A stretch of DNA of 64,000 nucleotides, taken from positions 124,001-188,000 of the forward strand of contig NZ_CAJYGQ010000013.1 in assembly GCF_913773635.1 (NCBI RefSeq), read 5' to 3'. Below are positions 1 to 8,748 of the stretch, piece by piece. A model generated the notes under the pieces. It saw only the letters and a program-made list of their open reading frames with translations. It made no database searches and was not told the DNA's origin. The DNA comes from an uncultured Mucilaginibacter sp. Its GTDB lineage: Bacteria > Bacteroidota > Bacteroidia > Sphingobacteriales > Sphingobacteriaceae. The translations under genes were made by a program, and so were the position numbers. Positions within the stretch are counted from its first letter, which is position 1, and each line of letters starts with the position of its first letter.

Positions 1-1
1 A

Positions 2-154
2 CCTCAAACCCTTCATCGTCAGGCTGAGCAAGTTTTAAACGGACTTTTTGATAAAGGCATAATTAAAGGCACAGAACAAGATGGTGAAGTTACATTTTCA
101 TTAAGTAAAATAACGTCACCTAACACCGGCGGAACAGATCCTGATTTATTATAA
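2..154 (+). CDS. C-terminal end of an unidentified protein (truncated by window start)
   Basis: An open frame runs in from the left edge and stops at TAA 152-154, giving about 50 residues rich in Q, G, T and D and ending in NTGGTDPDLL. No motif is recognisable, so the product is unknown. The frame is supported by its acceptable codon use and by a strong hairpin that starts directly at the stop codon, as expected for the true end of a transcription unit. The start lies outside the window. Confidence 0.55.
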   Translation, partial: PQTLHRQAEQVLNGLFDKGIIKGTEQDGEVTFSLSKITSPNTGGTDPDLL

Positions 155-188
155 TGATGAAGGCGACTATTTTAGTCGCCTTCATCAT
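154..188. terminator. 15-bp perfect inverted repeat behind the truncated gene
   Basis: The arms 154-168 and 174-188 are exact reverse complements around a 5-nt loop (atttt). The hairpin begins at the stop codon of the upstream gene and ends just before the 3' ends of two minus-strand tRNA-Leu genes, so it can terminate both converging units. There is no long U tract on the plus strand. Confidence 0.6.
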
Positions 189-194
189 GAAATG

Positions 195-278
195 TGCCCA
201 AGACGAGATTCGAACTCGTACAACCTTACGGATGCCACCCCCTCAAGATGGTGCGTCTACCAATTTCGCCACCTGGGC
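195..278 (-). tRNA. tRNA-Leu(GAG)
   Basis: Read on the minus strand this 84-nt sequence folds as a class II tRNA: acceptor GCCCAGG pairing with the 3' end, D-loop, anticodon stem CCATC/GGTGG around loop TTGAGGG (anticodon GAG), a long variable arm as required for tRNA-Leu, and a T-arm with GTTCGAA. The 3' CCA is not encoded. It lies beside a second tRNA-Leu with an identical 5' half. Confidence 0.93.
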
Positions 279-323
279 TCATGTGTTTACTAATAGAAAC
301 TATTAGTTATATAAATTTTGGTG

Positions 324-407
324 TGCCCAGGGAGAGACTCGAACTCTCAAGAGACAATTCTCAACGGCTTCTGAGACCGCAACGTTTACCAATTTCGCCA
401 CCTGGGC
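324..407 (-). tRNA. tRNA-Leu(CAG)
   Basis: On the minus strand this 84-nt tRNA begins with the same GCCCAGGTGGCGAAATTGGT as the neighbouring tRNA-Leu. It has anticodon loop CTCAGAA (anticodon CAG), a long variable arm and a GTTCGAG T-loop. CCA is not encoded. The two Leu genes are probably cotranscribed, this one first. Confidence 0.93.
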
Positions 408-582
408 TGACTTATGAGGTGCTGTCTATATTTCGATACCCCAGTCAATTATTAAGGCTGCAAATATAGTAGATTCTACTAATTGCTATTAACAAATTAC
501 AAAATTCTCCCGAATAGGCCTAAAGTATCAGAATAGCCAATAAAGCAAAGTTTTATGCTCTAATCGTGAGAAAACAAATATC

Positions 583-590
583 TAAATTTG
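583..590 (+). promoter_or_regulatory. Putative -7 box for the beta-propeller gene
   Basis: TAAATTTG matches the Bacteroidota -7 consensus TAnnTTTG and ends 16 nt before the ATG at 607. No convincing -33 TTG at the expected distance is visible, so support is moderate. Confidence 0.4.
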
Positions 591-606
591 GCTTTATCTT
601 AAATTT

Positions 607-1611
607 ATGAGAATTATTGTTGCTGCCTTATGTGTGTTGTTAACAACTTTAAGCTGTGCACAAACTGTTATGCCAATTATAGCCACTAAAAACTGCAGCA
701 TTAGAGGCTTGTGTGCAGTTAATAATAACGTGGCGTGGCTTAGCGCAAGCAATGGAAATGTTGCAATCAGCACAAATGGTGGAAAATCATGGTCATGGCA
801 ACAACTAAATGGTTACGAAACTTATGATTTTAGGGACATTGAAGCCTTTTCATCAAAAGAAGCCATCATTATGAGTTCGGGCACACCAGCAGTTATACTA
901 AAAACAACCGATGGAGGCGTTAATTGGCGTCAGGTATTCTTTCAAAGCAATACATCATACTTTTTGGACGGAATGGCATTCATAAATCGCAAACATGGCT
1001 TTTGCATGGGCGACCCGATTAATGGAAGGTTTTTATTACTCGAAACCATGGACGGAGGCAACACATGGTTTGAAAACAAAACCAAACTGCCTGCGCTGCC
1101 TGGTGAAGCAGCTTTTGCTGCAAGCGGGACATCTATATCTTATAGTAAAAGCACTAAAATACTCGTCGTAGTAACCGGTGGTAGCAACGCACGTAAGTTT
1201 TCCATAAGTAAGGAACGCGTTCAGGTAAAAGATGTACCCCTGGCGCACGGTCAGACTACTCAAGGAGCTTTTTCCTATGCAACCGGAAATGGCATTGAGG
1301 TAATTGTAGGTGGAAACTATGAACGCTTTAAAATTGCTGATTCAACAGTTTGCTTCAATACATCAACGAAGAGTGAAGCAGCTTTTATGTTGCCTAAAAC
1401 CCTTCCTGTTGGTTATCAGTCATGTGTTACGTTTATAAAAAATCAGACCTTCATATCAACCGGTGTTGCCGGTAGCCATATTAGTATTGATGGAGGAGCT
1501 AATTGGAAACAATTTGACGCGGCAAGCTACAATGTGTGTCAGAATTCCGGGCGCGGAAATCTAATAATTTTGGCTGGTGATAAGGGTTGTATAGGTATTG
1601 TGAAATTTTAA
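607..1611 (+). CDS. Secreted YCF48/Asp-box beta-propeller protein
   Basis: This 334-residue protein has an N-terminal signal sequence ending near SCAQ, so it is either exported or a lipoprotein anchored at the Cys. Four Asp-box-like repeats are visible (STNGGKSW, TTDGGVNW, TMDGGNTW, SIDGGANW). This is the hallmark of BNR/YCF48-type propellers, which automatic annotation of Bacteroidota often names oxidoreductase without biochemical basis. No sialidase catalytic residues can be assigned. It stands alone, between the tRNA-Leu pair (opposite strand) and the tRNA-Lys pair. The fold is likely; the function is unknown. Confidence 0.8.
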   Translation: MRIIVAALCVLLTTLSCAQTVMPIIATKNCSIRGLCAVNNNVAWLSASNGNVAISTNGGKSWSWQQLNGYETYDFRDIEAFSSKEAIIMSSGTPAVILKTTDGGVNWRQVFFQSNTSYFLDGMAFINRKHGFCMGDPINGRFLLLETMDGGNTWFENKTKLPALPGEAAFAASGTSISYSKSTKILVVVTGGSNARKFSISKERVQVKDVPLAHGQTTQGAFSYATGNGIEVIVGGNYERFKIADSTVCFNTSTKSEAAFMLPKTLPVGYQSCVTFIKNQTFISTGVAGSHISIDGGANWKQFDAASYNVCQNSGRGNLIILAGDKGCIGIVKF

Positions 1612-1662
1612 ATTTCTGATTACTAAACGATTAATTTAATATTTAAATTTTATTAAAAAACT

Positions 1663-1694
1663 TTTGCAGGCAAAGGCAATAAGCCCTATATTTG
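1663..1694 (+). promoter_or_regulatory. Consensus Bacteroidota promoter for the tRNA-Lys pair
   Basis: TTTG at 1663-1666 and TATATTTG at 1687-1694 are separated by 20 bp. This is the -33/-7 arrangement recognised by the Bacteroidota primary sigma factor. The first tRNA-Lys begins 28 nt downstream. Confidence 0.75.
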
Positions 1695-1721
1695 CACCAC
1701 TTTATCGGAAACGAATAAGTT

Positions 1722-1794
1722 GATTCCGTAGCTCAGCCGGTAGAGCATAACACTTTTAATGTTGGGGTCCTGGGTTCGAGTCCCAGCGGGATCA
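1722..1794 (+). tRNA. tRNA-Lys(TTT), copy 1
   Basis: This 73-nt cloverleaf has acceptor GATTCCG/CGGGATC, D-arm GCTC..GAGC, anticodon loop CTTTTAA (anticodon TTT) and T-arm CTGGG-TTCGAGT-CCCAG. CCA is not encoded. It is identical in sequence to the copy at 1918-1990 and is followed by its own hairpin terminator. Confidence 0.95.
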
Positions 1795-1797
1795 CTG

Positions 1798-1828
1798 AAA
1801 GCCTTCCGCACTTTGTCGGAAGGCTTTT
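1798..1828 (+). terminator. Terminator after tRNA-Lys copy 1
   Basis: The stem AAAGCCTTCCG / CGGAAGGCTTT encloses an 8-nt loop and is followed by a short U run. It begins 3 nt after the tRNA, so much of the transcript should stop here. Copy 2 then either depends on read-through or has its own promoter. Confidence 0.8.
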
Positions 1829-1917
1829 AAAAACTTAAAAAGATGCATAAGGCTGAGTAAATATCAGATGATAAAGTATAGCTTAACCAACCGGGTGTTA
1901 AGTTTAAAATAGAAAAC

Positions 1918-1990
1918 GATTCCGTAGCTCAGCCGGTAGAGCATAACACTTTTAATGTTGGGGTCCTGGGTTCGAGTCCCAGCGGGATCA
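1918..1990 (+). tRNA. tRNA-Lys(TTT), copy 2
   Basis: The sequence is identical over all 73 nt to copy 1, and the identity continues a few bases 3' (CTGAAAG), as expected of a tandem duplication. Anticodon TTT. A separate terminator follows. Confidence 0.95.
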
Positions 1991-1992
1991 CT

Positions 1993-2020
1993 GAAAGGCG
2001 CAAGAAATTGCGCCTTTCTT
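1993..2020 (+). terminator. Terminator after tRNA-Lys copy 2
   Basis: GAAAGGCGCA (1993-2002) pairs with TGCGCCTTTC (2009-2018) around a 6-nt loop and is followed by TT and an AT-rich stretch. Confidence 0.75.
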
Positions 2021-2134
2021 ATTTTAACGTTTTCCTTCTTTAAATAATAACGTATACAGACACCTTTCCGAGTGTTCGACTGATATTCCACTTTTCCGTT
2101 CCTTAACTAAATTATACCTGCCAGTCCTTAAAGT

Positions 2135-4282
2135 TTATAAACTTCCTTGAGTGCATTCTGCAATATCTTTGGTAAGCTCCTGCAACTGCGATATTGCCGA
2201 AATCACCGACTGAAGCTGTTCATGTTCTTCGTTAGATAGATAGTTCTTGTTATGACTATTGTTTTCAAAGGAATAAGCCAAATCATCATTAGAAGGCAGC
2301 TGTTTTAATGTATTGAGACAGCTTTTGAGTTTGTTCAGGGCTTCTGCCGCCAAAGCAGCTTGAGCATTATCAGAATTAATCTCTTTATTCTGAAAACTTT
2401 GTAATGATAAAGAAGCAACATTACCGTAAAGCTGATGATTAAGTGCCTGAAAGCTTTCCAGATCGTCAATCGGGATGCTCTTTTTATTGGGCTCACTTAA
2501 AAGACGCTTAAATGCAGCAGAGAAATCGGCCAGGCGCATGTAAACGTTTTTACGTAGAAGCTTATAATGGTTAAAGCTGATTTGCTCACCCGATATTTTT
2601 TTATAATAAGCCTCAAGATATGCATAATTAGCCTCAAGCACATTGTATACATAGTTGGTTACATTGTATCGCTCCCAAACCGGAAAAAGGTATGAGGCAG
2701 CAAAAGCAATTCCGCAGCCTATAAGAGTGTCGTAAATACGCTCAATAATAAATATGAACTTTCCGCCGCTATAAATGTGCAAGCAGATTATTACCATCGG
2801 CGTTATAAACAAAACACCAATAAGGTAGCGGCTACGTGCATATGTAAAAAATCCAAGTAAGAATACCAACGACAATACAAGTAATGCAGTTCCGTTTTTT
2901 ACAAGAGTAATAATCAAGAATCCCGCGGCAACACCCGCGAGCGTACCTATTAACCTTTGCCGGTTACGTTGTGTGGTTATACTGAATGCAGGTTTCATTA
3001 CAACCACAACGGTAAGCATAATCCAGTAACTATAGTAGCCAAGTGGCAGCGTTTGTGTAAGCACATAACCAAACAAACAAGCAATAGCCAATCTTAATGA
3101 AAACCTAAACAATGGCGACCGCCAATGTAAGTGCGACTTAAATTGCTGCACCATGCGTGGACTATTCGAAATGAATTCAGGATAGTTCAACACTTCGTCA
3201 TCTGCTATGTAAACTGCCTCTTCATTTACAACCGTTAATGACAGCGCTTGTATGCGTGACTCTATGTCATTTATATTGCTTTCGAGTTGTTGCAGCAACC
3301 TCCTGTTACGGTCACTCTCCTTTTCGAGGATGTATTGCAGCCTGCGTCTTAAATATTGCAGTTCATTGGCATGCACATCTGATTTTATTTGCTTTCCTTG
3401 ATATACAGCATTGCCGGCTTGCTCCAGTTGCTGAGCCATTATGTCAATAAAACGGCTAATCACTTCAGGTGCTCCACTGGTTTCAAATTCATTACGAAAA
3501 TACCGGTAATCAAAATGAACAGTTGTGATGCGTTCGTATAAGTCAATCACTAACGTAGCTATTTTTAAAAGCCGCTGCCCGTTTGGGTTGTCAGGACGCA
3601 TGGCGAGCTTATCGCGCAGTAGTAAATCGCGTACAGCCTCATGCTTTTCGTTTACAAGGGTATGAAATGGTATAATTTGCTGGTAAGCTTTTTCTAACAG
3701 TACATGGGGGTTGTAGAATGCCGTACGTGCACTCATGTACATTGCTGTAGTTTTGAGGCATTCTGCTACCGCCTGGCGTAATGATCTGAATGGCCATAGC
3801 CAGGCATGTACAAGCGTTACCAAATAATAACAAACTCCTCCGGTTAGTATGTAAGCACTAAACTCAAATCCGTTTTGAGGTTTTAGTCCGTTAATAAATA
3901 TACTTAACGCAATAGCCGTAGTGCCAACCATGGCAAAGCGGTTGCCTAAAGTGGTAAGCATAGAAAGCGTAAAACAAAATACAAATAGCACGCTACCCAT
4001 TAACCAGGGATATTGCCATGTATAAGATGTTATTAAGGCAACAAAAAAGAAAAGCAATATACTAACCAGTGATACTGCCCTTTTATCATGATAGGTGCCC
4101 GAGCTGTCTGTAAGGCTGGTAAGCAACGTACCCACCCCTACTGCTACGGCAACATCGGGCTTCCCTAAACTAAATAAAATCCAGGCGGGTAATAATATGC
4201 TTATAGTTGTACGCAGTGCATCGGTAAAAAATTCACTGGAAAGAAAAAATGCTATATTTTGTTTAACAGGTAGCCACTTCAT
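2135..4282 (-). CDS. FUSC-family inner-membrane protein (YccS/YhfK type)
   Basis: The 715-residue protein has two hydrophobic blocks of about six membrane segments each (residues about 20-180 and 395-540), each followed by a long soluble alpha-helical region. This is the duplicated layout of FUSC-like proteins related to aromatic-acid and fusaric-acid efflux (AaeB, YccS). The second block carries the typical RNRQRLIGTLAGVAAG-like segment. The ATG at 4282 is preferred over an in-frame TTG nine bases upstream. It lies about 35 bp downstream of a TPR histidine kinase on the same strand, so the two are probably cotranscribed. The substrate cannot be read from the sequence. Confidence 0.85.
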   Translation of the reverse strand: MKWLPVKQNIAFFLSSEFFTDALRTTISILLPAWILFSLGKPDVAVAVGVGTLLTSLTDSSGTYHDKRAVSLVSILLFFFVALITSYTWQYPWLMGSVLFVFCFTLSMLTTLGNRFAMVGTTAIALSIFINGLKPQNGFEFSAYILTGGVCYYLVTLVHAWLWPFRSLRQAVAECLKTTAMYMSARTAFYNPHVLLEKAYQQIIPFHTLVNEKHEAVRDLLLRDKLAMRPDNPNGQRLLKIATLVIDLYERITTVHFDYRYFRNEFETSGAPEVISRFIDIMAQQLEQAGNAVYQGKQIKSDVHANELQYLRRRLQYILEKESDRNRRLLQQLESNINDIESRIQALSLTVVNEEAVYIADDEVLNYPEFISNSPRMVQQFKSHLHWRSPLFRFSLRLAIACLFGYVLTQTLPLGYYSYWIMLTVVVVMKPAFSITTQRNRQRLIGTLAGVAAGFLIITLVKNGTALLVLSLVFLLGFFTYARSRYLIGVLFITPMVIICLHIYSGGKFIFIIERIYDTLIGCGIAFAASYLFPVWERYNVTNYVYNVLEANYAYLEAYYKKISGEQISFNHYKLLRKNVYMRLADFSAAFKRLLSEPNKKSIPIDDLESFQALNHQLYGNVASLSLQSFQNKEINSDNAQAALAAEALNKLKSCLNTLKQLPSNDDLAYSFENNSHNKNYLSNEEHEQLQSVISAISQLQELTKDIAECTQGSL

Positions 4283-4317
4283 GTCTTGCAAAAATACGCA
4301 TTTGCGGCAGGCTTTTA

Positions 4318-6270
4318 CTAGTGCTGTCCAAGCGGAAAGCTAAAGAAGAAAGAAGCGCCCGCTCCTTCAATACTTTGCAGCCACATGCGACCTTTATTGG
4401 CTACTACAAACTCCTTTGCAAGCATCAAACCCAAGCCTGTCCCCTTTTCCCCTCCGGTGCCGTAGGCAATCTCCATTCCCGTTTTTACAAAACGTTGCTG
4501 CTGTTGTATGCTAATACCTTTGCCATAATCTTTAACTTCAAAAACGGCCATATTATTAGGATGATCAACAGTTGCCAAAACCTCAACCTTACCTCCCTTG
4601 TAACTAAACTTAATTGCGTTTGATATAAGGTTGCGGCTTATAAAGTCAAAATGATTTACATCACCTAAAACAAGCAAATCCAATTGTATTTCATTTAAAA
4701 GCGCAACATCTTTTTCTGCCGCCTGTGTTTGCAGTGCAGTAAAGTTCCGTGCGATAACTTCAGTCGGTTTGAAATTAACAGGACTAAGATCAATCCCTTT
4801 CAATTGCGATTCGCCCCATTTTAACAGTGCGTTTAATATATCAAGCGTAATATTTCCCTGCTTTTGCATTTCTGCTAGCATTTCATCCCGCTCCTGTTTA
4901 TCCAACTCGTCTTCGCGCAAAACACCAATAAGCTGTGTTAAACCACCTATGGGGTTACGCAAATCATGGCCAATAATGGAAAACAGTTTATCCTTAATCA
5001 CATTTGATGCTTCAAGACGCTTATTTAAGAGATTGTTTTTGCGATAGTTCCAAGCCAGAATGATCAATATTAACAGCACTCCCGTTGCTGCACAGATTAG
5101 CAGATTACGCTGATATGTTTTTTCGCGATTGGACAATTCCAGCGTTTCTACCTGCAGCCTCGACTGTGCCAACTCGTAGCTACTTTGCAAAACGGCAATC
5201 TTGTGTGCGCGGTTGGCATCCATTAAACTGTCAAGTAAACGATGATGCTCCTGCAGTGCACTCATGGCATCGGCGTATCGCGATTGCTGACGATATATGT
5301 CAGATAAACTATGGTAAATTTCGGCAGCCAAATGTTTGTGGCCGATGGAGTGTGCAATGCCAAGCGCATTCTTCAAATGCAAAATACTTCCCTCGGCATC
5401 TTCCACCTTTAATGAACTTGCAATACCCATCAAAGAGCGAGCCTCCTCTTCGGGCAAACCAAATACACGCGATTGCTTTAAACCTTCCTGATGATATTGC
5501 AAAGCCTCGCGTTTGTTGCCCAAAGAATCGAGCACCCGCCCTGCATGATTTAGCATTTTGGCATGACCTTTTGAATGGCCGCCTTTAATACTTTTTTGAA
5601 TACCCTTCGAGTAATAATCCATGGCACGACCATGATTATTTAAGCTACTGTGTAACCGGCCAATTTTTCCTAACAGGTTAACGTATGCATCAGTTACCTC
5701 GTCTCCGCCATGCATCTTTTCAGCCTTTTCGAGGTAATTTAAAGCCTGCTTAGGATTGTTGGATAATTCGGCAACCTCTCCCATCGCTATAAGCGCTTTA
5801 ACAATACCCGATGTATCTTTCTGGTTCTTTACGTTATTTAAAACCTTACTTAGTAAATGCCTTGCTTGTTTTATATGCCCCTCTTCTGCATGTAACACCG
5901 CAAGGTTAATATTACCTTCGGTTGCAGCTTTGCGCATTTGTAAATGATTGTAAATTTTAATTATTCCTTGCTGATATTTTACAGCCAAACCAAAATTGCC
6001 GTATTGTTCGTTTATGCGGGCAAACCTGTTCATCATCAGCGCCTCGCCTTTGACATCTTTTAACTTACGTGCCAGCTTAAGCCCAGCCGTAGCATAATGC
6101 ACTGCCGAATCGGGCCGTTTAGCCTGATACATGGCACTTTTAAACTCATAAGATCGTATGCGCGCGCTATCTACCTGGTTGGGGGTTACATATGAATTAT
6201 TGTCATTATTTTGCATGCACGCATACAAAACAGCAACAAGTCCAAAACAGCTCAGGAGTACATTCTTCAT
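4318..6270 (-). CDS. TPR-containing membrane sensor histidine kinase
   Basis: The protein is about 650 residues. It has an N-terminal lipoprotein-like signal (LYAC), then an array of tetratricopeptide repeats (about 35-345), a coiled coil, one transmembrane helix (about 388-408) and a cytoplasmic kinase. The HisKA motif FSIIGHDLRNPIGG carries the phospho-acceptor His at about residue 435. N-box (NLISNAIKFS), G1 (DYGKGI) and G2 (GTGLGL) motifs form a complete HATPase domain, so the kinase should be active. Such Bacteroidota kinases sense signals through periplasmic TPRs. No response regulator is encoded nearby. ATG 6270 is chosen over the upstream TTG at 6279. Confidence 0.9.
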   Translation of the reverse strand: MKNVLLSCFGLVAVLYACMQNNDNNSYVTPNQVDSARIRSYEFKSAMYQAKRPDSAVHYATAGLKLARKLKDVKGEALMMNRFARINEQYGNFGLAVKYQQGIIKIYNHLQMRKAATEGNINLAVLHAEEGHIKQARHLLSKVLNNVKNQKDTSGIVKALIAMGEVAELSNNPKQALNYLEKAEKMHGGDEVTDAYVNLLGKIGRLHSSLNNHGRAMDYYSKGIQKSIKGGHSKGHAKMLNHAGRVLDSLGNKREALQYHQEGLKQSRVFGLPEEEARSLMGIASSLKVEDAEGSILHLKNALGIAHSIGHKHLAAEIYHSLSDIYRQQSRYADAMSALQEHHRLLDSLMDANRAHKIAVLQSSYELAQSRLQVETLELSNREKTYQRNLLICAATGVLLILIILAWNYRKNNLLNKRLEASNVIKDKLFSIIGHDLRNPIGGLTQLIGVLREDELDKQERDEMLAEMQKQGNITLDILNALLKWGESQLKGIDLSPVNFKPTEVIARNFTALQTQAAEKDVALLNEIQLDLLVLGDVNHFDFISRNLISNAIKFSYKGGKVEVLATVDHPNNMAVFEVKDYGKGISIQQQQRFVKTGMEIAYGTGGEKGTGLGLMLAKEFVVANKGRMWLQSIEGAGASFFFSFPLGQH

Positions 6271-6363
6271 ACAAGACAAAAAACCTTGTACGTAAAACTC
6301 ATAAAATGGTTAACATTTAAGCGGCAAAACCGGCATTACAAGCATAACATATTACCCAAGCCA

Positions 6364-8748
6364 TTAAAAAGGCAGGCCAATACCAAAATTAAGCTGCATA
6401 AAGCGGTAATCTTCATTGTTTGTAGCCTTGTAAGTTTTCTTAAAATCGCCTTGTTTAAATAAGTTGCTGAAGTGCTTGATTAGCACATACTGATCGGCAC
6501 CTGTAAACTGCGGATCTTTAAATTTGAACGCCGCATCCAGCCTGAACACAAAAAACGTTAGGTCGAAACGCAAACCCGTACCTATACCAACAGCTGTTGA
6601 ATTGAATAGATTGTTAAACTTAAACTGCCCGCCCGGATTTTCAACCGTTTCATCCAAACGCCAAACGTTACCAAAGTCTATAAAAGTTGCTCCTTTAAGT
6701 TTGGTACCAAAAAAGTCATTGGCAATTTTGTAACGGTATTCCATGTTACCTATAATTTTTATTTCACCAAACTGGTCAAGGTATTTAAGGCGGTCGCGTA
6801 TATTATTGTCTTTATAAATGGCACGGTTGAAATTACCCGGACCTAAAGTGCGTGGAAGCCATGCCCTTATATCGTTAGCACCGCCGGCATAAAAGTTTCG
6901 CTCAAAAATAAGCTGGTTGCTATTACCAAAAGGTAAACCTAAACCGGGGTTAAACCTAAATACAAACTGTTGTTCATTACCGCCCAAATTGCGGTAAAAA
7001 CGTAAGTCAACATCAGCTTTGGCATATTGGGCAAAGGCATGGCCAAACAAAGTACGCTGCCCTAATGAATCGCGCCTGGTATTTAACACGCGGCTTATGA
7101 GCGCAAGTGTATTTCCACCTAAGTCAATTGTACCTCTGAAGTATACAAAATTGGCCAAGCTGTTTAGCTTGTTGAAATTAAGCTGATATGTATATTGCGT
7201 ACTTGCGGTGAACACAGTACGGCCAATAAGATAAACATAAGAATACCTGTTTTGACTTAAAAGTATATCGCGCGCAGTTGGATCAATAGTACCGTTTGAA
7301 AACTCAATGCTTATAGGCGTTAGCGAGTGCTGTTTACGGCTGGTTTCCATCCAGTCATAGGTAAGCGAGTTTATGAAGCTACGACGCTTAACCAGCCCGT
7401 TTTGGTAGAACAACTGAAAGCTGGATGCAAAGGTTGTATGAGGTACGCCATATTTGCCTAATGACGGCAAATTAAAAGGCGATATGATGCGTGGATAAAC
7501 CAGATTAGCACCTATTTTAAAATCCTGGTTTTGAATTGCACCGGGCAAAGTGGTGGTGTTACCTGCAAACAGCACACTGTAATTCAGCTTTATTTGTAGA
7601 ATTTCGGCCTGTTTGAAAAGGTTACGGTTACTGAATGTATTTCCAATGTTAAAACCATAGCCCGAGCCTGACCAAAAATCAAAAAAGGCAGGACCTGAAT
7701 GCAGATACTCCGCCTCTATGCGGTCGCTCATGCGTTTAAGCGGAATAATATCAATACGGCTATTAAGCAAGTGGTTTACGCTATCGGGCGTTTTGGTGTA
7801 AATAGGGTTAGGTACGTTACGGAACACGTTTAACTCGGAAAGCCGCGATGTGGTTAGCGTTTGCTGATCTATATTATAAATATCTCCTTTATGCTGAAAT
7901 ACATACCTCAGTACAGCATTGGGTTTAAACCTGCGCGAGTAATCAACAAATGTAAATTGCGAATCGACTCTAAGCGTGTCGGCATTGCCTGTGGTACGCC
8001 CTGTGCTGGTGGCTATGGTAATGAGCGTGTTGTTTATTTTGTATATAGGATGATTTTTCTTACCAGCCGGATTATCAATCAGCACCTTAATATCAACCAC
8101 GCTGCTATTAAAAGTTGAGTCGTAGTTGTAGTTCATGTACTGCCTGTAAAAATCATAGTAACCGTTTTGCTTCATTATCTGGTAAAAAGCATCGCGGTCA
8201 TAAGCAAGACTATCGGTGTCAAAACGCCCGCCTGGTTGAACGTGTGAAAAACGCCTGCGGTTTATGCGATAAAGTACTTGTACATTAGGGTCGGGTATAC
8301 TGTCTTGAACATTTCGTATACGAAACATGGGGCCCTGCTTTGCCGTGAAGGTAATAAAGGCTTTCTTTTTTTGGGTTTTGATTGCACTGGCCACCGAAGC
8401 CTTTAAGTAACCTTTATTACGAAGAAACTTTTCAATCTGCAAACGCGAAAACTCTATAAGGGCACTATCAAGTATTGCAGGTGGTTCGCCAATATCCTTG
8501 TTACCTTTTTTATTAAACAGGTAATACAGTTGCAGGTTGAACCAGCTGTTAGGTTGCTGCAAACGGTCAACATACAACAAGGATGCATCTGAAAATTCCT
8601 GGTCTACACTATCAACCGTAATCTTGCGTACCAAGTACTCATTATCTTTCAACCCCCGGGTTAAACTACATCCGCTTATCGTAAAAACTAAAAGAATACT
8701 TAATATTGCAAGGCTGTAAAGCTTATTTTCCGGGTAGAATGGTTTCAA
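6364..8748 (-). CDS. tamL: TamL-type BamA/TamA-family outer-membrane lipoprotein
   Basis: The 794-residue protein has a lipoprotein signal (ISGC, acylated Cys near residue 27). Periplasmic POTRA-like segments follow (about 40-330), then a C-terminal 16-strand Omp85 barrel ending in Phe (GIGLPF), the expected beta-signal. The lipidated TamA variant is characteristic of Bacteroidota and helps insert outer-membrane proteins. The start is TTG at 8748: an in-frame TGA lies four codons upstream and there is no ATG before the signal peptide. The start region overlaps that of the divergent RNA methyltransferase gene by 10 bp. Confidence 0.9.
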   Translation of the reverse strand: MKPFYPENKLYSLAILSILLVFTISGCSLTRGLKDNEYLVRKITVDSVDQEFSDASLLYVDRLQQPNSWFNLQLYYLFNKKGNKDIGEPPAILDSALIEFSRLQIEKFLRNKGYLKASVASAIKTQKKKAFITFTAKQGPMFRIRNVQDSIPDPNVQVLYRINRRRFSHVQPGGRFDTDSLAYDRDAFYQIMKQNGYYDFYRQYMNYNYDSTFNSSVVDIKVLIDNPAGKKNHPIYKINNTLITIATSTGRTTGNADTLRVDSQFTFVDYSRRFKPNAVLRYVFQHKGDIYNIDQQTLTTSRLSELNVFRNVPNPIYTKTPDSVNHLLNSRIDIIPLKRMSDRIEAEYLHSGPAFFDFWSGSGYGFNIGNTFSNRNLFKQAEILQIKLNYSVLFAGNTTTLPGAIQNQDFKIGANLVYPRIISPFNLPSLGKYGVPHTTFASSFQLFYQNGLVKRRSFINSLTYDWMETSRKQHSLTPISIEFSNGTIDPTARDILLSQNRYSYVYLIGRTVFTASTQYTYQLNFNKLNSLANFVYFRGTIDLGGNTLALISRVLNTRRDSLGQRTLFGHAFAQYAKADVDLRFYRNLGGNEQQFVFRFNPGLGLPFGNSNQLIFERNFYAGGANDIRAWLPRTLGPGNFNRAIYKDNNIRDRLKYLDQFGEIKIIGNMEYRYKIANDFFGTKLKGATFIDFGNVWRLDETVENPGGQFKFNNLFNSTAVGIGTGLRFDLTFFVFRLDAAFKFKDPQFTGADQYVLIKHFSNLFKQGDFKKTYKATNNEDYRFMQLNFGIGLPF

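Noticed and set aside
194..469. 91-residue frame over the tRNA-Leu genes
   Set aside because: It lies opposite two well-formed tRNA genes, has no ATG-supported coding pattern and is a chance reading frame.
1864..2091. Minus-strand frame across the second tRNA-Lys
   Set aside because: It is antisense to a tRNA gene and its translation is just the tRNA read backwards.
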